Below are positions 42,126 to 50,926 of a DNA stretch of 64,000 nt, piece after piece. Source of the stretch: a virus. The position numbers were made by a program, and so were the translations under genes. Position 1 is the first letter of the stretch, and each line of letters begins with the position of its first letter. The notes below the pieces were generated by a model, which saw only the letters and a program-made list of their open reading frames with translations, searched no databases and was not told the origin of the DNA. The stretch spans positions 155,393 to 219,392 of the IMG/VR virus record IMGVR_UViG_3300033984_000473. One strand, written 5' to 3'.

Positions 42126-42638
42126 TTAATTTGACTCTACCAAATTAATTTTCAATAAAATATCTAATAAATCCCACATTGCTTTACCACTAGATGGTGT
42201 ATTCAAAAACAACGCACCCTTAAACTCTTGATACTCTTTGGCATACATATCAATCTTACCACCATGTTCAATGTTGGCAATTCTATCCGCTAACTTAAGA
42301 ATAATCGCATCTTTGTTGCTCGCAGTCTTAGGAAGAGTCTTTTCTTTTTTCTCTTTTCTATTACGACCCAATTCGTCAGTAACACAATAAACCATTTCAG
42401 CAACTTCTTTACCAAAGTGTTTGTTGATGTCGTTATAACTAATACCATCATCTTCTATCGCATCGTGTAGTGCAGCTCCAATTAACATTTTATTACTTTT
42501 AAAATCAAATCGTTTTAAAACATCAATTACATCATAAATGTGTTTCATATACGGAAAAATTTCATCGTATCTTTGATTTTTATGTGCGTTTTCAGCAACA
42601 AATAAGGCATCTCTTAGTAATTTATCAGTGTATTCCAT
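42126..42638 (-). CDS. HD hydrolase of RelA/SpoT (MESH1) type
   Basis: 170 residues with HKNQ, YMKHIYDV, AALHDAIEDDGISY and a later KLADRIANIEH: the metal-binding HD pattern of (p)ppGpp hydrolases such as MESH1. May remove alarmones during infection. Single gene with a TATCTTTG box at about 42661. Confidence 0.88.
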   Translation of the reverse strand: MEYTDKLLRDALFVAENAHKNQRYDEIFPYMKHIYDVIDVLKRFDFKSNKMLIGAALHDAIEDDGISYNDINKHFGKEVAEMVYCVTDELGRNRKEKKEKTLPKTASNKDAIILKLADRIANIEHGGKIDMYAKEYQEFKGALFLNTPSSGKAMWDLLDILLKINLVESN

Positions 42639-42748
42639 ATTAAATATATTTTATTTTACACAAAGATACAAAATAATTTTAACTTTTACAAGTTTTCACA
42701 TATTTATTATTAAATAACATCTTCAATAGATTCATAAACAATTTTAAA

Positions 42749-43378
42749 ATGATAATTTATAAAACAACAAATTTAATTAACGGTAAAATATACGTAGGTC
42801 AAGACTCAAAAAATAACCAAAAATATTTAGGTTCTGGAATTGTATTAAACCATGCAATAAAAAAATACGGTAAAGATAACTTCAAAAAAGAAATACTTGA
42901 ACATTGTATCGATAAAAATGATATGGATGAAAAAGAAAAATATTGGATTTCAGAATTAAATTCTAGAAATAGAAATATTGGTTATAATATAACAAAAGGT
43001 GGTGATGGTTGTTTAGGTTGTAAATTCCCAGATAGAGTTTTTACTAAAGAACATAAAGATAATATTAGTAAAAACCATGCTGATGTATCTGGCGAAAAAA
43101 ACCCTATGTTTGGAAAAACACATACTAATCTAGTTAAACAAAAAAGTAGATTACGTAATTTAGGTAAAAAAGCTAGTGATAACACAAAAAGTAAAATGTC
43201 TGAACAAAGAAAAGGAGAAGGTAATAGTAAGTCTAAATTAACCGAACAACAAGTATTGATTATTCGAGATTTATATTTTATCGATGGAGAATCACAAAAA
43301 ATTTTAGCAATAAAATTCCAAGTTCAAGACGCATGTATTTTTAAAATAGTCACATATCGAACTTGGAAACATATATAA
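42749..43378 (+). CDS. GIY-YIG homing endonuclease
   Basis: 209 residues: IIYKTTNLINGKIYVGQDSK, GSGIVLNHAIKKYGKDNFKK, Glu in EILEHC, NUMOD3-like GEKNPMFGKTH, and a C-terminal helix-turn-helix-like region. On the plus strand with an ATATTTATT box about 45 bases upstream, against the direction of its neighbours, so inserted. Confidence 0.93.
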   Translation: MIIYKTTNLINGKIYVGQDSKNNQKYLGSGIVLNHAIKKYGKDNFKKEILEHCIDKNDMDEKEKYWISELNSRNRNIGYNITKGGDGCLGCKFPDRVFTKEHKDNISKNHADVSGEKNPMFGKTHTNLVKQKSRLRNLGKKASDNTKSKMSEQRKGEGNSKSKLTEQQVLIIRDLYFIDGESQKILAIKFQVQDACIFKIVTYRTWKHI

Positions 43379-43384
43379 GTCGTA

Positions 43385-43696
43385 TTATCTATTTTTTTTA
43401 AGTCCTAGTGCGTTTTTTCTAACTTGCCATTCTTTAAACTTTGTACTCAAAATATTTCGAGTAAATGTATTAAGCGGTTCTTCAAATGATTCACATTTCT
43501 CAAAGGATTCTTTATAAACCAAACGCATAACATGAATAGCTGTTGTTATATCAACATGATTCAAATCTACCACTATTTTATTAAATTTTTGCAATAATCT
43601 TGCTGGTTTTCTATGATTTAAACCTTTTTCATTTATTATCCTAGCCATATCAATAGCTGCTGGTGAATCACCAAATGTTCTATCATCTATTCTCAT
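43385..43696 (-). CDS. Hypothetical protein (103 aa)
   Basis: I prefer the ATG at 43696 (MRIDDRTFGDSPAAIDMARI), overlapping the previous stop; an ATG at 43711 is also possible. Helical, no known domain. Confidence 0.68.
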   Translation of the reverse strand: MRIDDRTFGDSPAAIDMARIINEKGLNHRKPARLLQKFNKIVVDLNHVDITTAIHVMRLVYKESFEKCESFEEPLNTFTRNILSTKFKEWQVRKNALGLKKNR

Positions 43697-44063
43697 CTTC
43701 TTTTTCTTCATGATGTTCATCACATAGTGTGAATAACCAACTTCCTTTTCTTAATTCTCCTGGGTTACCACATGTTTCACATAAAGTATATGACATCTTC
43801 TCATACTTACTAATAATCTCAGCAGCACCTTCTGGGTAAGTTTCCAAATAGAATCTAAGACCACCAAACTTCTCTTTTACTTGAGTTGTTCGTTTGTCCC
43901 AACCTATTTCAATAAGTTCCTCAATCATAGATTTGATGATAGGGAACCAACCTTTACCGACACCGAAGTATCTAGCATCTACGATTGGTCCTCTATCCTC
44001 TCTATATATCCTTTCTAACCCACCTATGGAGATTAAAAATTCATTCATTTCTTCTATACTCAT
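43683..44063 (-). CDS. Conserved zinc-binding phage protein
   Basis: 126 residues. GWFPIIKSMIEELIEIGWD, TTQVKEKFGGLRFYLE and a CETCG...CDEHHE zinc site form a pattern I associate with a conserved phage/bacterial hypothetical family. Overlaps both neighbours. Confidence 0.78.
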   Translation of the reverse strand: MSIEEMNEFLISIGGLERIYREDRGPIVDARYFGVGKGWFPIIKSMIEELIEIGWDKRTTQVKEKFGGLRFYLETYPEGAAEIISKYEKMSYTLCETCGNPGELRKGSWLFTLCDEHHEEKEDENR

Positions 44064-44422
44064 TATCTTCGTATTAAAAGGTATTCGTAATTTTCTTTCA
44101 CATCTTTCGGTAAATCAATTTCAGCACATGGGTTGGTTGATTGATTAAAATCGTTCCAACCATAGGTTGGAAAATTATCTGGTGCATATTGAGCATTATC
44201 TTTTCTCCATTTAGACTCTGTAACCGACCTTAAATGACACCCAGATAATCCAGGTATATGACTAGCACTAATTAGACTTCCATCTTTTAACTTTTCAAAA
44301 TCGACTTCCCATGCACCACCATCTCGATAGTATGAAAAATGTCCATTCCCATAAATTAACCTTAAACACGTTTGTCCGTTAAGCGTTACAAATTGTGGGA
44401 AATACCCTATCGTTCCTCTCAT
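44063..44422 (-). CDS. Hypothetical protein (119 aa)
   Basis: No known domain; ends ...ENYEYLLIRR, similar to the end of the next gene (NDYQYILIAR) and of the 23205 gene (SQYEYILARKS). The shared tail may be a small module. Confidence 0.7.
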   Translation of the reverse strand: MRGTIGYFPQFVTLNGQTCLRLIYGNGHFSYYRDGGAWEVDFEKLKDGSLISASHIPGLSGCHLRSVTESKWRKDNAQYAPDNFPTYGWNDFNQSTNPCAEIDLPKDVKENYEYLLIRR

Positions 44423-44423
44423 T

Positions 44424-44615
44424 TTATCTAGCTATTAGAATGTATTGATAATCATTTGTTATTTCTTCTTTTATTTCGTTTGGTTTATTCTTAGGTATAG
44501 TATTTCCCCAATCAATTAGTGAATCTATTTCTTTATCTGTTAACGCAAAATTACTACGTTGAATCGATTTCATCCACCCATTCTCCCACCCATGATATTT
44601 ATTTTCTTCTTTCAT
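44424..44615 (-). CDS. Hypothetical protein (63 aa)
   Basis: From ATG 44615 (MKEENKYHGWENGWMKSIQR), overlapping the previous stop by one base. Tail resembles 44063. Function unknown. Confidence 0.68.
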   Translation of the reverse strand: MKEENKYHGWENGWMKSIQRSNFALTDKEIDSLIDWGNTIPKNKPNEIKEEITNDYQYILIAR

Positions 44616-44860
44616 TACCAACTAATGTTTAAATAACTACCCTCTCTTTGGTCGTCATGTTGTTTAACACTAAACCCTCGTTTGTTTAATTCTTTAACAA
44701 CCAATGCGTCAGCATAGATACCAACACTACACCCCATTTGATTTCCTTTAACTGCACGTTCAATTGCATCTAAACACACTTCAAGTTGTTTATTAACTTT
44801 TTCACCTAAAACAGATTCTGCTGTTTTTTTAGCCCATTCGGCTGTAATTTCTTCTTTCAT
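44615..44860 (-). CDS. Hypothetical protein (81 aa)
   Basis: MKEEITAEWAKKTAESVLGE ... LDAIERAVKGNQMGCSVGIY. Two bases after the RNA ligase operon boundary. No known family. Confidence 0.7.
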   Translation of the reverse strand: MKEEITAEWAKKTAESVLGEKVNKQLEVCLDAIERAVKGNQMGCSVGIYADALVVKELNKRGFSVKQHDDQREGSYLNISW

Positions 44861-44862
44861 AA

Positions 44863-45987
44863 TTAAAGCATTTTATATAATAATTTATCATCGTATTTAA
44901 ACATAAATGTTTCAACCGATTCTACTTTTCCTTCAGCCAATCCAAAATACAATCCTGTGAATTGTTTTAAGTCTTGTTTACCACATACTTCAAACACAGC
45001 TTCGGCATATTTCTTTTTTTCAGATGCCATTATGTTTTTTGGTTTACGTAGTTTCAACTCATCCCACAATACATTCAATTTTACAACCAAAGCATCGTAA
45101 GATTCTTTTAACTTATAAAGTTCCTCTTTTCTTTCTGGAAAGGTTGAGGCGAATTCTTCTATCTCATTGGTTTTAACGATTGTAAGTATGTTGTGTTCAG
45201 CAGTTTTACCTTTTAAGTGGTGAACTGCCAAGTAAGCTGGGTTTTTTATCTTAACACGGTTAAAATTAGCATCCACAACAACGTAACCTTCTTCCGACCA
45301 TGGCATACCTTCAAATGTACGTAACAAAGCACCCACATCTTTGGCATTCAAATCAAACTTTTTAACCAATGGCAGTCCCAATGATATAGCAGCCATTTCT
45401 AAGTCTTTTCCAGATAATTCTTCTAGAGTTTCTCTGTTTCTGATTGTAAGGATAGTAGCTGATGATTCACCGTGTGGTTTAACCACTATATTGTATGGAG
45501 TAGTTAACTCGAATACGTATATATGGTTTTTATCTAGTAAACAATCGTTGAAACCGTACTTGTTATTCACAGTATCCCAGAATAGGTCATTAAATGTAGT
45601 ACCCATCTTGTTATTTACCTCTCCTTCACCCTCTGCTGTACCAGTAGTACCAGCAAACCATGTTTTTTTGTTCCAATCCCAGTATGCTTGTATAAGAGTA
45701 CCATCTAATTTCTCTAGAACACTAGCAGTATTCCAGTCAATCTTAGCAGCGTTACCCTCTTGTGAGTTAAAAAACTTTCTAAAAGCCAATGACATTACCT
45801 TCCATGTATCCATTTCAAGTATAAGACCACGAGAATCTTGCATTTCTGGCAACGCCATAAGTGTTGGCGACACTAATTGGTCATATTTTAAAAGTATTTT
45901 ACCGTCATACTCTCTAAATTTCAATTTAAAGTCTGATATTGTTTTTGATATCCCGTTTTTTCTGATATATTCTTGTATTGCTAACAT
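44863..45987 (-). CDS. Rnl1-like RNA ligase
   Basis: 374 residues. RGLILEMDTWKVMSLAFRKFFN, then motif I ASVLEKLDGTLIQAYWD (EK-x-DGT), WFAGTTGT, YVFELTTPYN and EEGYVVVDAN...VKIKNPAYLAVH (IV, V): the T4 Rnl1 family, which repairs cleaved tRNA anticodon loops. With the kinase-2H protein at 50926 it could form a complete repair pair. TACTTTTG promoter at about 46004. Confidence 0.95.
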   Translation of the reverse strand: MLAIQEYIRKNGISKTISDFKLKFREYDGKILLKYDQLVSPTLMALPEMQDSRGLILEMDTWKVMSLAFRKFFNSQEGNAAKIDWNTASVLEKLDGTLIQAYWDWNKKTWFAGTTGTAEGEGEVNNKMGTTFNDLFWDTVNNKYGFNDCLLDKNHIYVFELTTPYNIVVKPHGESSATILTIRNRETLEELSGKDLEMAAISLGLPLVKKFDLNAKDVGALLRTFEGMPWSEEGYVVVDANFNRVKIKNPAYLAVHHLKGKTAEHNILTIVKTNEIEEFASTFPERKEELYKLKESYDALVVKLNVLWDELKLRKPKNIMASEKKKYAEAVFEVCGKQDLKQFTGLYFGLAEGKVESVETFMFKYDDKLLYKML

Positions 45988-46040
45988 AATAATTTGTTTT
46001 AGACTACAAAAGTAATAAAAATAATTGGGTTTACCAAATA

Positions 46041-46394
46041 TTATTCGTCTTTTTTATCGTCTTTGTTATTTTTTTTGTTTATTTTTCTTAATCTTTCAAT
46101 TTTTTCAATCAAACCTTCATAAGTTTCATTGTCTGCGGCATCTTTTACATCCATTAAAGCAGCATCATGGTTAGCTTCCATGTTATCTAGTATCTTTTTT
46201 GCTGAATACATGGATACCAGCTCACTAAATTTGTTTATATCATCATTATCAAATATAATACCCGATAAAAAGATTAGTATAGTACCTATTTGGGATACAC
46301 TAATATCACGAGTTTCTTTACCCTCTTCCATTAGGGCTTGACCCATTTGCATAAATTTACTACTTAAATCTAAACGTCTGTCTATGTTTTTCAT
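46041..46394 (-). CDS. Hypothetical helical protein (117 aa)
   Basis: From ATG 46394 (MKNIDRRLDLSSKFMQMGQA). Ends with a very Lys/Asp-rich tail (KINKKNNKDDKKDE). TACCTTTG box about 10 bases upstream decides the start. Function unknown. Confidence 0.7.
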   Translation of the reverse strand: MKNIDRRLDLSSKFMQMGQALMEEGKETRDISVSQIGTILIFLSGIIFDNDDINKFSELVSMYSAKKILDNMEANHDAALMDVKDAADNETYEGLIEKIERLRKINKKNNKDDKKDE

Positions 46395-46445
46395 ATGTTT
46401 TTTATACAAAGGTACTATAATTTTTTGTAATATGCAAATAAAATA

Positions 46446-47078
46446 TTATTTACCGTAGTACCCAGATTCTAAACCTATACGAGTACCGTATTTATTACCT
46501 AAAGCTTCAAGTTTTTTATCTAATTTAGAGTCACCACCAAATGTTTCTTCTAATTCACCACCAAATGCTTCTTCAAAATAGATATCATAACGACTACCCG
46601 ACCAATTACTTTTTCTAACACAGTCAAATTTTAAGAAACCATTATAGTGTTCAGTAACCAATATATCTAATTCTTCTGATAAAGCTTCAACATCGATACC
46701 AAATTGATAATTTATACCCATATCTGTTAATGATTCTGAAACCATTTGATTATACCTACCGAAACTTCCGTTGATAAGGACTTCCATCGGTTTCCACGCA
46801 ACAACATGTGGCTCATTATGGTTAATTTCACCAGAATAATCAGCCAAATATGTATATCCCATATTACCATTTTTATGGGTTGCAAATACCAAACGTAAAT
46901 TAGAAATATCTAACCCAGTTTCTTCTTTACACTCTCTGATTGCGGTAACCATAGGGTCTCCATTATCTTCTGGGTCCATCTTACCACCTGGTAATCCGAA
47001 ATCTTTATGATTATCTTTTCTAGAAACCCCTAATACTAATCCTTCTTCGTTAATTAAAACCACTTGTGCTGTTATCAT
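46446..47078 (-). CDS. Nudix hydrolase
   Basis: 210 residues. Nudix box GGKMDPEDNGDPMVTAIREC followed by KEETGL; three residues longer than consensus between the first Glu and RE, with all catalytic acids kept. Candidate substrates include NAD, ADP-ribose or RNA caps, attractive beside two ADP-ribosyltransferases, but specificity is not visible. Confidence 0.9.
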   Translation of the reverse strand: MITAQVVLINEEGLVLGVSRKDNHKDFGLPGGKMDPEDNGDPMVTAIRECKEETGLDISNLRLVFATHKNGNMGYTYLADYSGEINHNEPHVVAWKPMEVLINGSFGRYNQMVSESLTDMGINYQFGIDVEALSEELDILVTEHYNGFLKFDCVRKSNWSGSRYDIYFEEAFGGELEETFGGDSKLDKKLEALGNKYGTRIGLESGYYGK

Positions 47079-47174
47079 TTTTTATTTTTTTATGTGTTTA
47101 TCCTTTACTTTTTACTATTTTAAGCAAAGGTACGATTTATTTTAAATTTTACCTAATTTTTAGCTATATTTTTA

Positions 47175-47182
47175 TATTTATA
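47175..47182 (+). promoter_or_regulatory. Late-type promoter of the fibre operon
   Basis: TATTTATA followed by ATAAAACAAAAACC and the ATG at 47197. Confidence 0.65.
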
Positions 47183-47196
47183 ATAAAACAAAAACC

Positions 47197-47433
47197 ATGT
47201 TCAAAAAACTATTAAGTCCACAAGTTTATACTTTTGAAACTGATTTAAGCTCTCAAAAGTCAATTTTTTCAGCTCCTAGACCAGCTTTGGGTGGTGGAAC
47301 ATTACCAACTGGTAGTAGCAGTGGTAGTGGGAATAACAATAATAACAATAACAATAACAATAACCTAAATTACATTCTTTTGGAAAATGGTTTCTACCTT
47401 TTACAAGAAAATGGTTCAAAAATCTATCTTTAA
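47197..47433 (+). CDS. Small structural-like protein with Asn repeat
   Basis: 78 residues with a Gly/Ser-rich hinge and a run of 11 Asn encoded by AAT/AAC repeats. C-terminus LLENGFYLLQENGSKIYL. Two bases before the fibre gene; probably its adaptor or a virion protein. Confidence 0.75.
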   Translation: MFKKLLSPQVYTFETDLSSQKSIFSAPRPALGGGTLPTGSSSGSGNNNNNNNNNNNLNYILLENGFYLLQENGSKIYL

Positions 47434-47435
47434 TC

Positions 47436-50400
47436 ATGGCAGACCAAAAAATTAGTCAGTTACCTTCGGGTACATTATACCCACAAACAATATTTCCTAT
47501 TGTCACTTTGGGTACAACATCACAAACAACATTTGCTAATTTAGCAAATGCTTTATCATTAGTTATTACTGGTGGTACTGGTACTAGTACTGGTACAACA
47601 ATTACAGCAATGACATTTAATCAAGGTACTTACGATTTAACTGTAGACCAAAATGATGGAACTAGCTTTACTCAAAACTTTGGTATTTTAGCTACAGATA
47701 TGACTGTAACTGGTGGTACTTATGACATGATGACTGGTATTGTTCAATTCACCAACAATAGTGGTGGAACATTTAGTGTAACTGGTTTTGCTGTTGGTGC
47801 TACTGATACTGTAATTACCAACGTGTCTTTTGACCCAACAACTAAATTTTTAACTATTGATGATTCTGCTGGTAACAGTTTTAACACATCGATTAATGAT
47901 TTTAACGGATTAAATGTTATCGGTAGCTTGTCTGCTACAACATTCTATGGTGATGGTTCACATCTTACTGGAATTCCAGTTGGAACAGGTGGTACGGTTA
48001 CTGGTGCTTATTTACCATTATCTGGTGGTACAATGGAATCTAATGCGGATATTATTTTTGCTAATGGTTCAATACTTAGTGAAGGAACAATAGATGCTGG
48101 TACTGGTGGTGCTAAGGGTTTAGCTCAAATTTGTAGTATTGGTTATGAATTGAAATGGGAAGCTGGAAGGTTATACATCATGAACCAAGGTGGTACACAA
48201 ATTAGAGAAGTTAAGTATCAATTATTTTATAACCCAAGTAACACTGATGACGATACGAAAGGGTTTTATGTTGGTAGTAGATGGGTATTAGATAACGGAA
48301 ATGTTTATGTTTGTACTGATGCTACAACTGGAAACGCTATTTGGGAATTAAAATTCACTGAAGCTAATGTTAGTGCAATGACATTTAATCAAGGCACTTA
48401 TGACCTTACAATCAATCAAACTGATGGAACTAGCTTTACTCAAAGTTTAGGTGTCTTGGCTACAGATATGACTGTAACTGGTGGTACATATGATTTTAAC
48501 ACTGGTATTGTTGAATTTGTCAATAATAGTGGTGGTACATTTAACGTTACTGGTTTTGCTAGTGGTTTAACAGATTCAACAATCGCTAACTTTACATACA
48601 ACAATGCAAATACTTTTACAATTACAGACACAACAGGTGGTACTTTCAACGCTTTATTTAATACCGTTACTGGATTAACTGTTAGTGGTAGCTTATCAGC
48701 AACAACTTTCTATGGTGATGGTAGCAATCTTACTGGTATTGCTGGTGGTGCTAGTGTATTTACTGTTGGTTCTAGTGGGACTTTATCAATCAAAGCTAAC
48801 AACCCAACAACTAACGCTGTTGGTAACTATTCATTCGCTAATAACTTTACTACAACTGCTAGAGGTAACTATTCTGTTGCTCAAAATGAAAGTAGTTATG
48901 CATTGGGTCAAGGTTCTCATGCTGAAGGTAGACAAACAAATGCTATTGGTGTTGCAAGTCATGCTGAAGGTTTTAGAACATATGCTGGTGATAAATATTT
49001 CCCAGTAATTACTGCAACTGGTAAAACACTTATAGTCGGACCAACCAACGTTGATTTTAGTGCAGATTTTACACCTACTGGATATCTAATTTCAGATGCT
49101 TATTATACTTACCAATATACTGGATATACTTATTCAGCACCTAACTTTACATTCGGATTAACTGTAACTGGTTTTAGTGGTACTAGAGTAGTTGATAGTC
49201 AATTTAGAACTAGTCTTTTAACACCTTTTTCTAGTGGTCAAAATTCACACGCTGAAGGTAATAGTTCTAAGGCAATTGGCTCTGCCAGTCATGCTGAAGG
49301 TGCTGGAAGTATAGCTTACGGTAATAATTCACACGCTGAAGGTAATGGTACTGTTGCTAGTGGTTTAACATCACATGCTGAAGGTTATGGTGGATTTGCT
49401 ATTGGTAATTATTCACATGCTGAAGGTTATTATACTCAAGCTAAAGGTAGTTATTCACACGCTGAAGGTATTTCATCATACGCTAACGGTACTGCCAGTC
49501 ACGCTGAGGGTAGTAATAATTTAGCTAGTGGTGAATATTCACACGCTGAAGGTAATATGACAAAAGCTACTATGTATAACGCTCACGCTGAAGGTCAGCA
49601 AACAACAGCTTCTGGTTGGTCATCTCACGCTGAAGGTTATTATAGTATTGCTGGTGGTGATTATTCACACGCTGAAGGTTATAATACAAGAGCTAATAGA
49701 ACTTCAACACATGCTGAAGGTTATGGAGCACAAGCCCTTGGGAATGCCACTCACGCTGAAGGTTATGGGTCATTAGCCATTGCTGATAATTCACATGCTG
49801 AAGGTGAAGTAACTAAATCTGGTAATTATTATTTAGGTATTGATTCTACTGTTGGTAATGCTATTTATATTTCTGACGATGTTGATTATTCAACTACATT
49901 TTCACCATTTGGTGGTACTGCTATAATTGATGGTAAACGTTATAATTATTCGGCATCTTCATTTAGTTCACCAAACTTTATTGTTTATTTAGATGATACT
50001 GTTTTAAGTTCACCAGCTTTGATTTCAGACCTAAGTAATTTAGTACCGTATGATTGGGGTAATGTGGCTATATTTGGTCAAAGTTCACATGCTGAAGGTA
50101 ATTCTACAATAGCTATTGGTGACTCGAGTCATGCTGAAGGTACTTTAACAATAGCTGGTGGTAATTATAGTCACGCTGAAGGTAATGGGACACAATCTGT
50201 TGGTACATATTCACATGCTGAAGGTTATCAAACTGAAGCTTTTGGTATGTATTCACACGCTGAAGGTAATTATTCAGTAGCTCGTGGTGATGGAAGTCAT
50301 GCTGAGGGTAACGGTACACTTGCTAGTGGTACTGGTAGTCATGCTGAAAATAACTACACTAAAGCTTATGGTGCTGCTAGTCACGCTGGTGGTGTTCTAT

Positions 50401-50663
50401 CTATTGCAAATGGTTACATGTCTTTTGTACATGGTAATAAATCAGAAGCTAATAGTACAACTACTGTTGTGTTGGGTGACAACATAACTGGTAATACAGC
50501 TAATACAATTTATGTTTCAGATTTAGTAATCAAAAAAGCGGCAGCGGTTCCTACAAGTTCAGCTGATGCTATTGGTGAAATCGGTTCTGTAACATGGGAC
50601 GCTACTAACTTCTACTGGAAAACAGCTGGTGGTTGGTTAAAAGTATCTGGTTCAACTTTCTAA
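47436..50663 (+). CDS. Trimeric-adhesin-like tail fibre with HAEG repeats
   Basis: 1075 residues. Two near-identical beta modules (AMTFNQGTYDLTVDQNDGTS at about 52 and again at about 308) lead into a head made of about 22 copies of a 14-residue SHAEG-x-x-T-x-A-x-G-x-x motif, interrupted twice by YSFANNF-like and YYTYQYTGYTY-like inserts. The motif matches YadA/Hep_Hag trimeric adhesin heads. Likely a receptor-binding fibre. Late-type promoter; terminator follows. Confidence 0.9.
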   Translation: MADQKISQLPSGTLYPQTIFPIVTLGTTSQTTFANLANALSLVITGGTGTSTGTTITAMTFNQGTYDLTVDQNDGTSFTQNFGILATDMTVTGGTYDMMTGIVQFTNNSGGTFSVTGFAVGATDTVITNVSFDPTTKFLTIDDSAGNSFNTSINDFNGLNVIGSLSATTFYGDGSHLTGIPVGTGGTVTGAYLPLSGGTMESNADIIFANGSILSEGTIDAGTGGAKGLAQICSIGYELKWEAGRLYIMNQGGTQIREVKYQLFYNPSNTDDDTKGFYVGSRWVLDNGNVYVCTDATTGNAIWELKFTEANVSAMTFNQGTYDLTINQTDGTSFTQSLGVLATDMTVTGGTYDFNTGIVEFVNNSGGTFNVTGFASGLTDSTIANFTYNNANTFTITDTTGGTFNALFNTVTGLTVSGSLSATTFYGDGSNLTGIAGGASVFTVGSSGTLSIKANNPTTNAVGNYSFANNFTTTARGNYSVAQNESSYALGQGSHAEGRQTNAIGVASHAEGFRTYAGDKYFPVITATGKTLIVGPTNVDFSADFTPTGYLISDAYYTYQYTGYTYSAPNFTFGLTVTGFSGTRVVDSQFRTSLLTPFSSGQNSHAEGNSSKAIGSASHAEGAGSIAYGNNSHAEGNGTVASGLTSHAEGYGGFAIGNYSHAEGYYTQAKGSYSHAEGISSYANGTASHAEGSNNLASGEYSHAEGNMTKATMYNAHAEGQQTTASGWSSHAEGYYSIAGGDYSHAEGYNTRANRTSTHAEGYGAQALGNATHAEGYGSLAIADNSHAEGEVTKSGNYYLGIDSTVGNAIYISDDVDYSTTFSPFGGTAIIDGKRYNYSASSFSSPNFIVYLDDTVLSSPALISDLSNLVPYDWGNVAIFGQSSHAEGNSTIAIGDSSHAEGTLTIAGGNYSHAEGNGTQSVGTYSHAEGYQTEAFGMYSHAEGNYSVARGDGSHAEGNGTLASGTGSHAENNYTKAYGAASHAGGVLSIANGYMSFVHGNKSEANSTTTVVLGDNITGNTANTIYVSDLVIKKAAAVPTSSADAIGEIGSVTWDATNFYWKTAGGWLKVSGSTF

Positions 50664-50683
50664 ACCAAAACTTTATATAAATT

Positions 50684-50713
50684 AAAAAGGTGTGATTATG
50701 TCACACCTTTTTT
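50684..50713. terminator. Bidirectional terminator
   Basis: AAAGGTGTGA-TTATG-TCACACCTTT with A and T runs on both sides, between the converging fibre gene and the 50717 gene. Confidence 0.9.
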
Positions 50714-50716
50714 GTT

Positions 50717-50926
50717 TTATAAACTATCCATTCTTACTTGTCGAACAATCTCACCTAATCTACAATCACCTTGCCCAATTATTTGAGTACATAGACATCT
50801 TCTAAGAAATGGAATTGTAGGTTGTTTATTTTGTCCCACTAGCATGGTGAGTTTCCCAGCTGGAATTCCATTCTTCATTAATTTGTCCAACATAGCTAAG
50901 CCAGTTGGTAAATAAGTATTTTCCAT
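50717..50926 (-). CDS. Hypothetical protein (69 aa), RecA/KaiC-like start
   Basis: LPTGLAMLDKLMKNGIPAGK, then LTMLVGQNKQ recalls the entry strand of RecA/DnaB/KaiC ATPases (TG-x-x-x-LD-...-GIP-x-G-x-LT), but no Walker A Lys/Ser follows and the protein ends at 69 residues. Perhaps a remnant or a partner protein. Coupled (TAATG) to the kinase-2H gene. Confidence 0.65.
   Translation of the reverse strand: MENTYLPTGLAMLDKLMKNGIPAGKLTMLVGQNKQPTIPFLRRCLCTQIIGQGDCRLGEIVRQVRMDSL

Noticed and set aside
48900-50400. CRISPR-like periodic DNA repeat
   Set aside because: The period reflects the 14-residue HAEG protein repeat; there are no unique spacers of fixed length.
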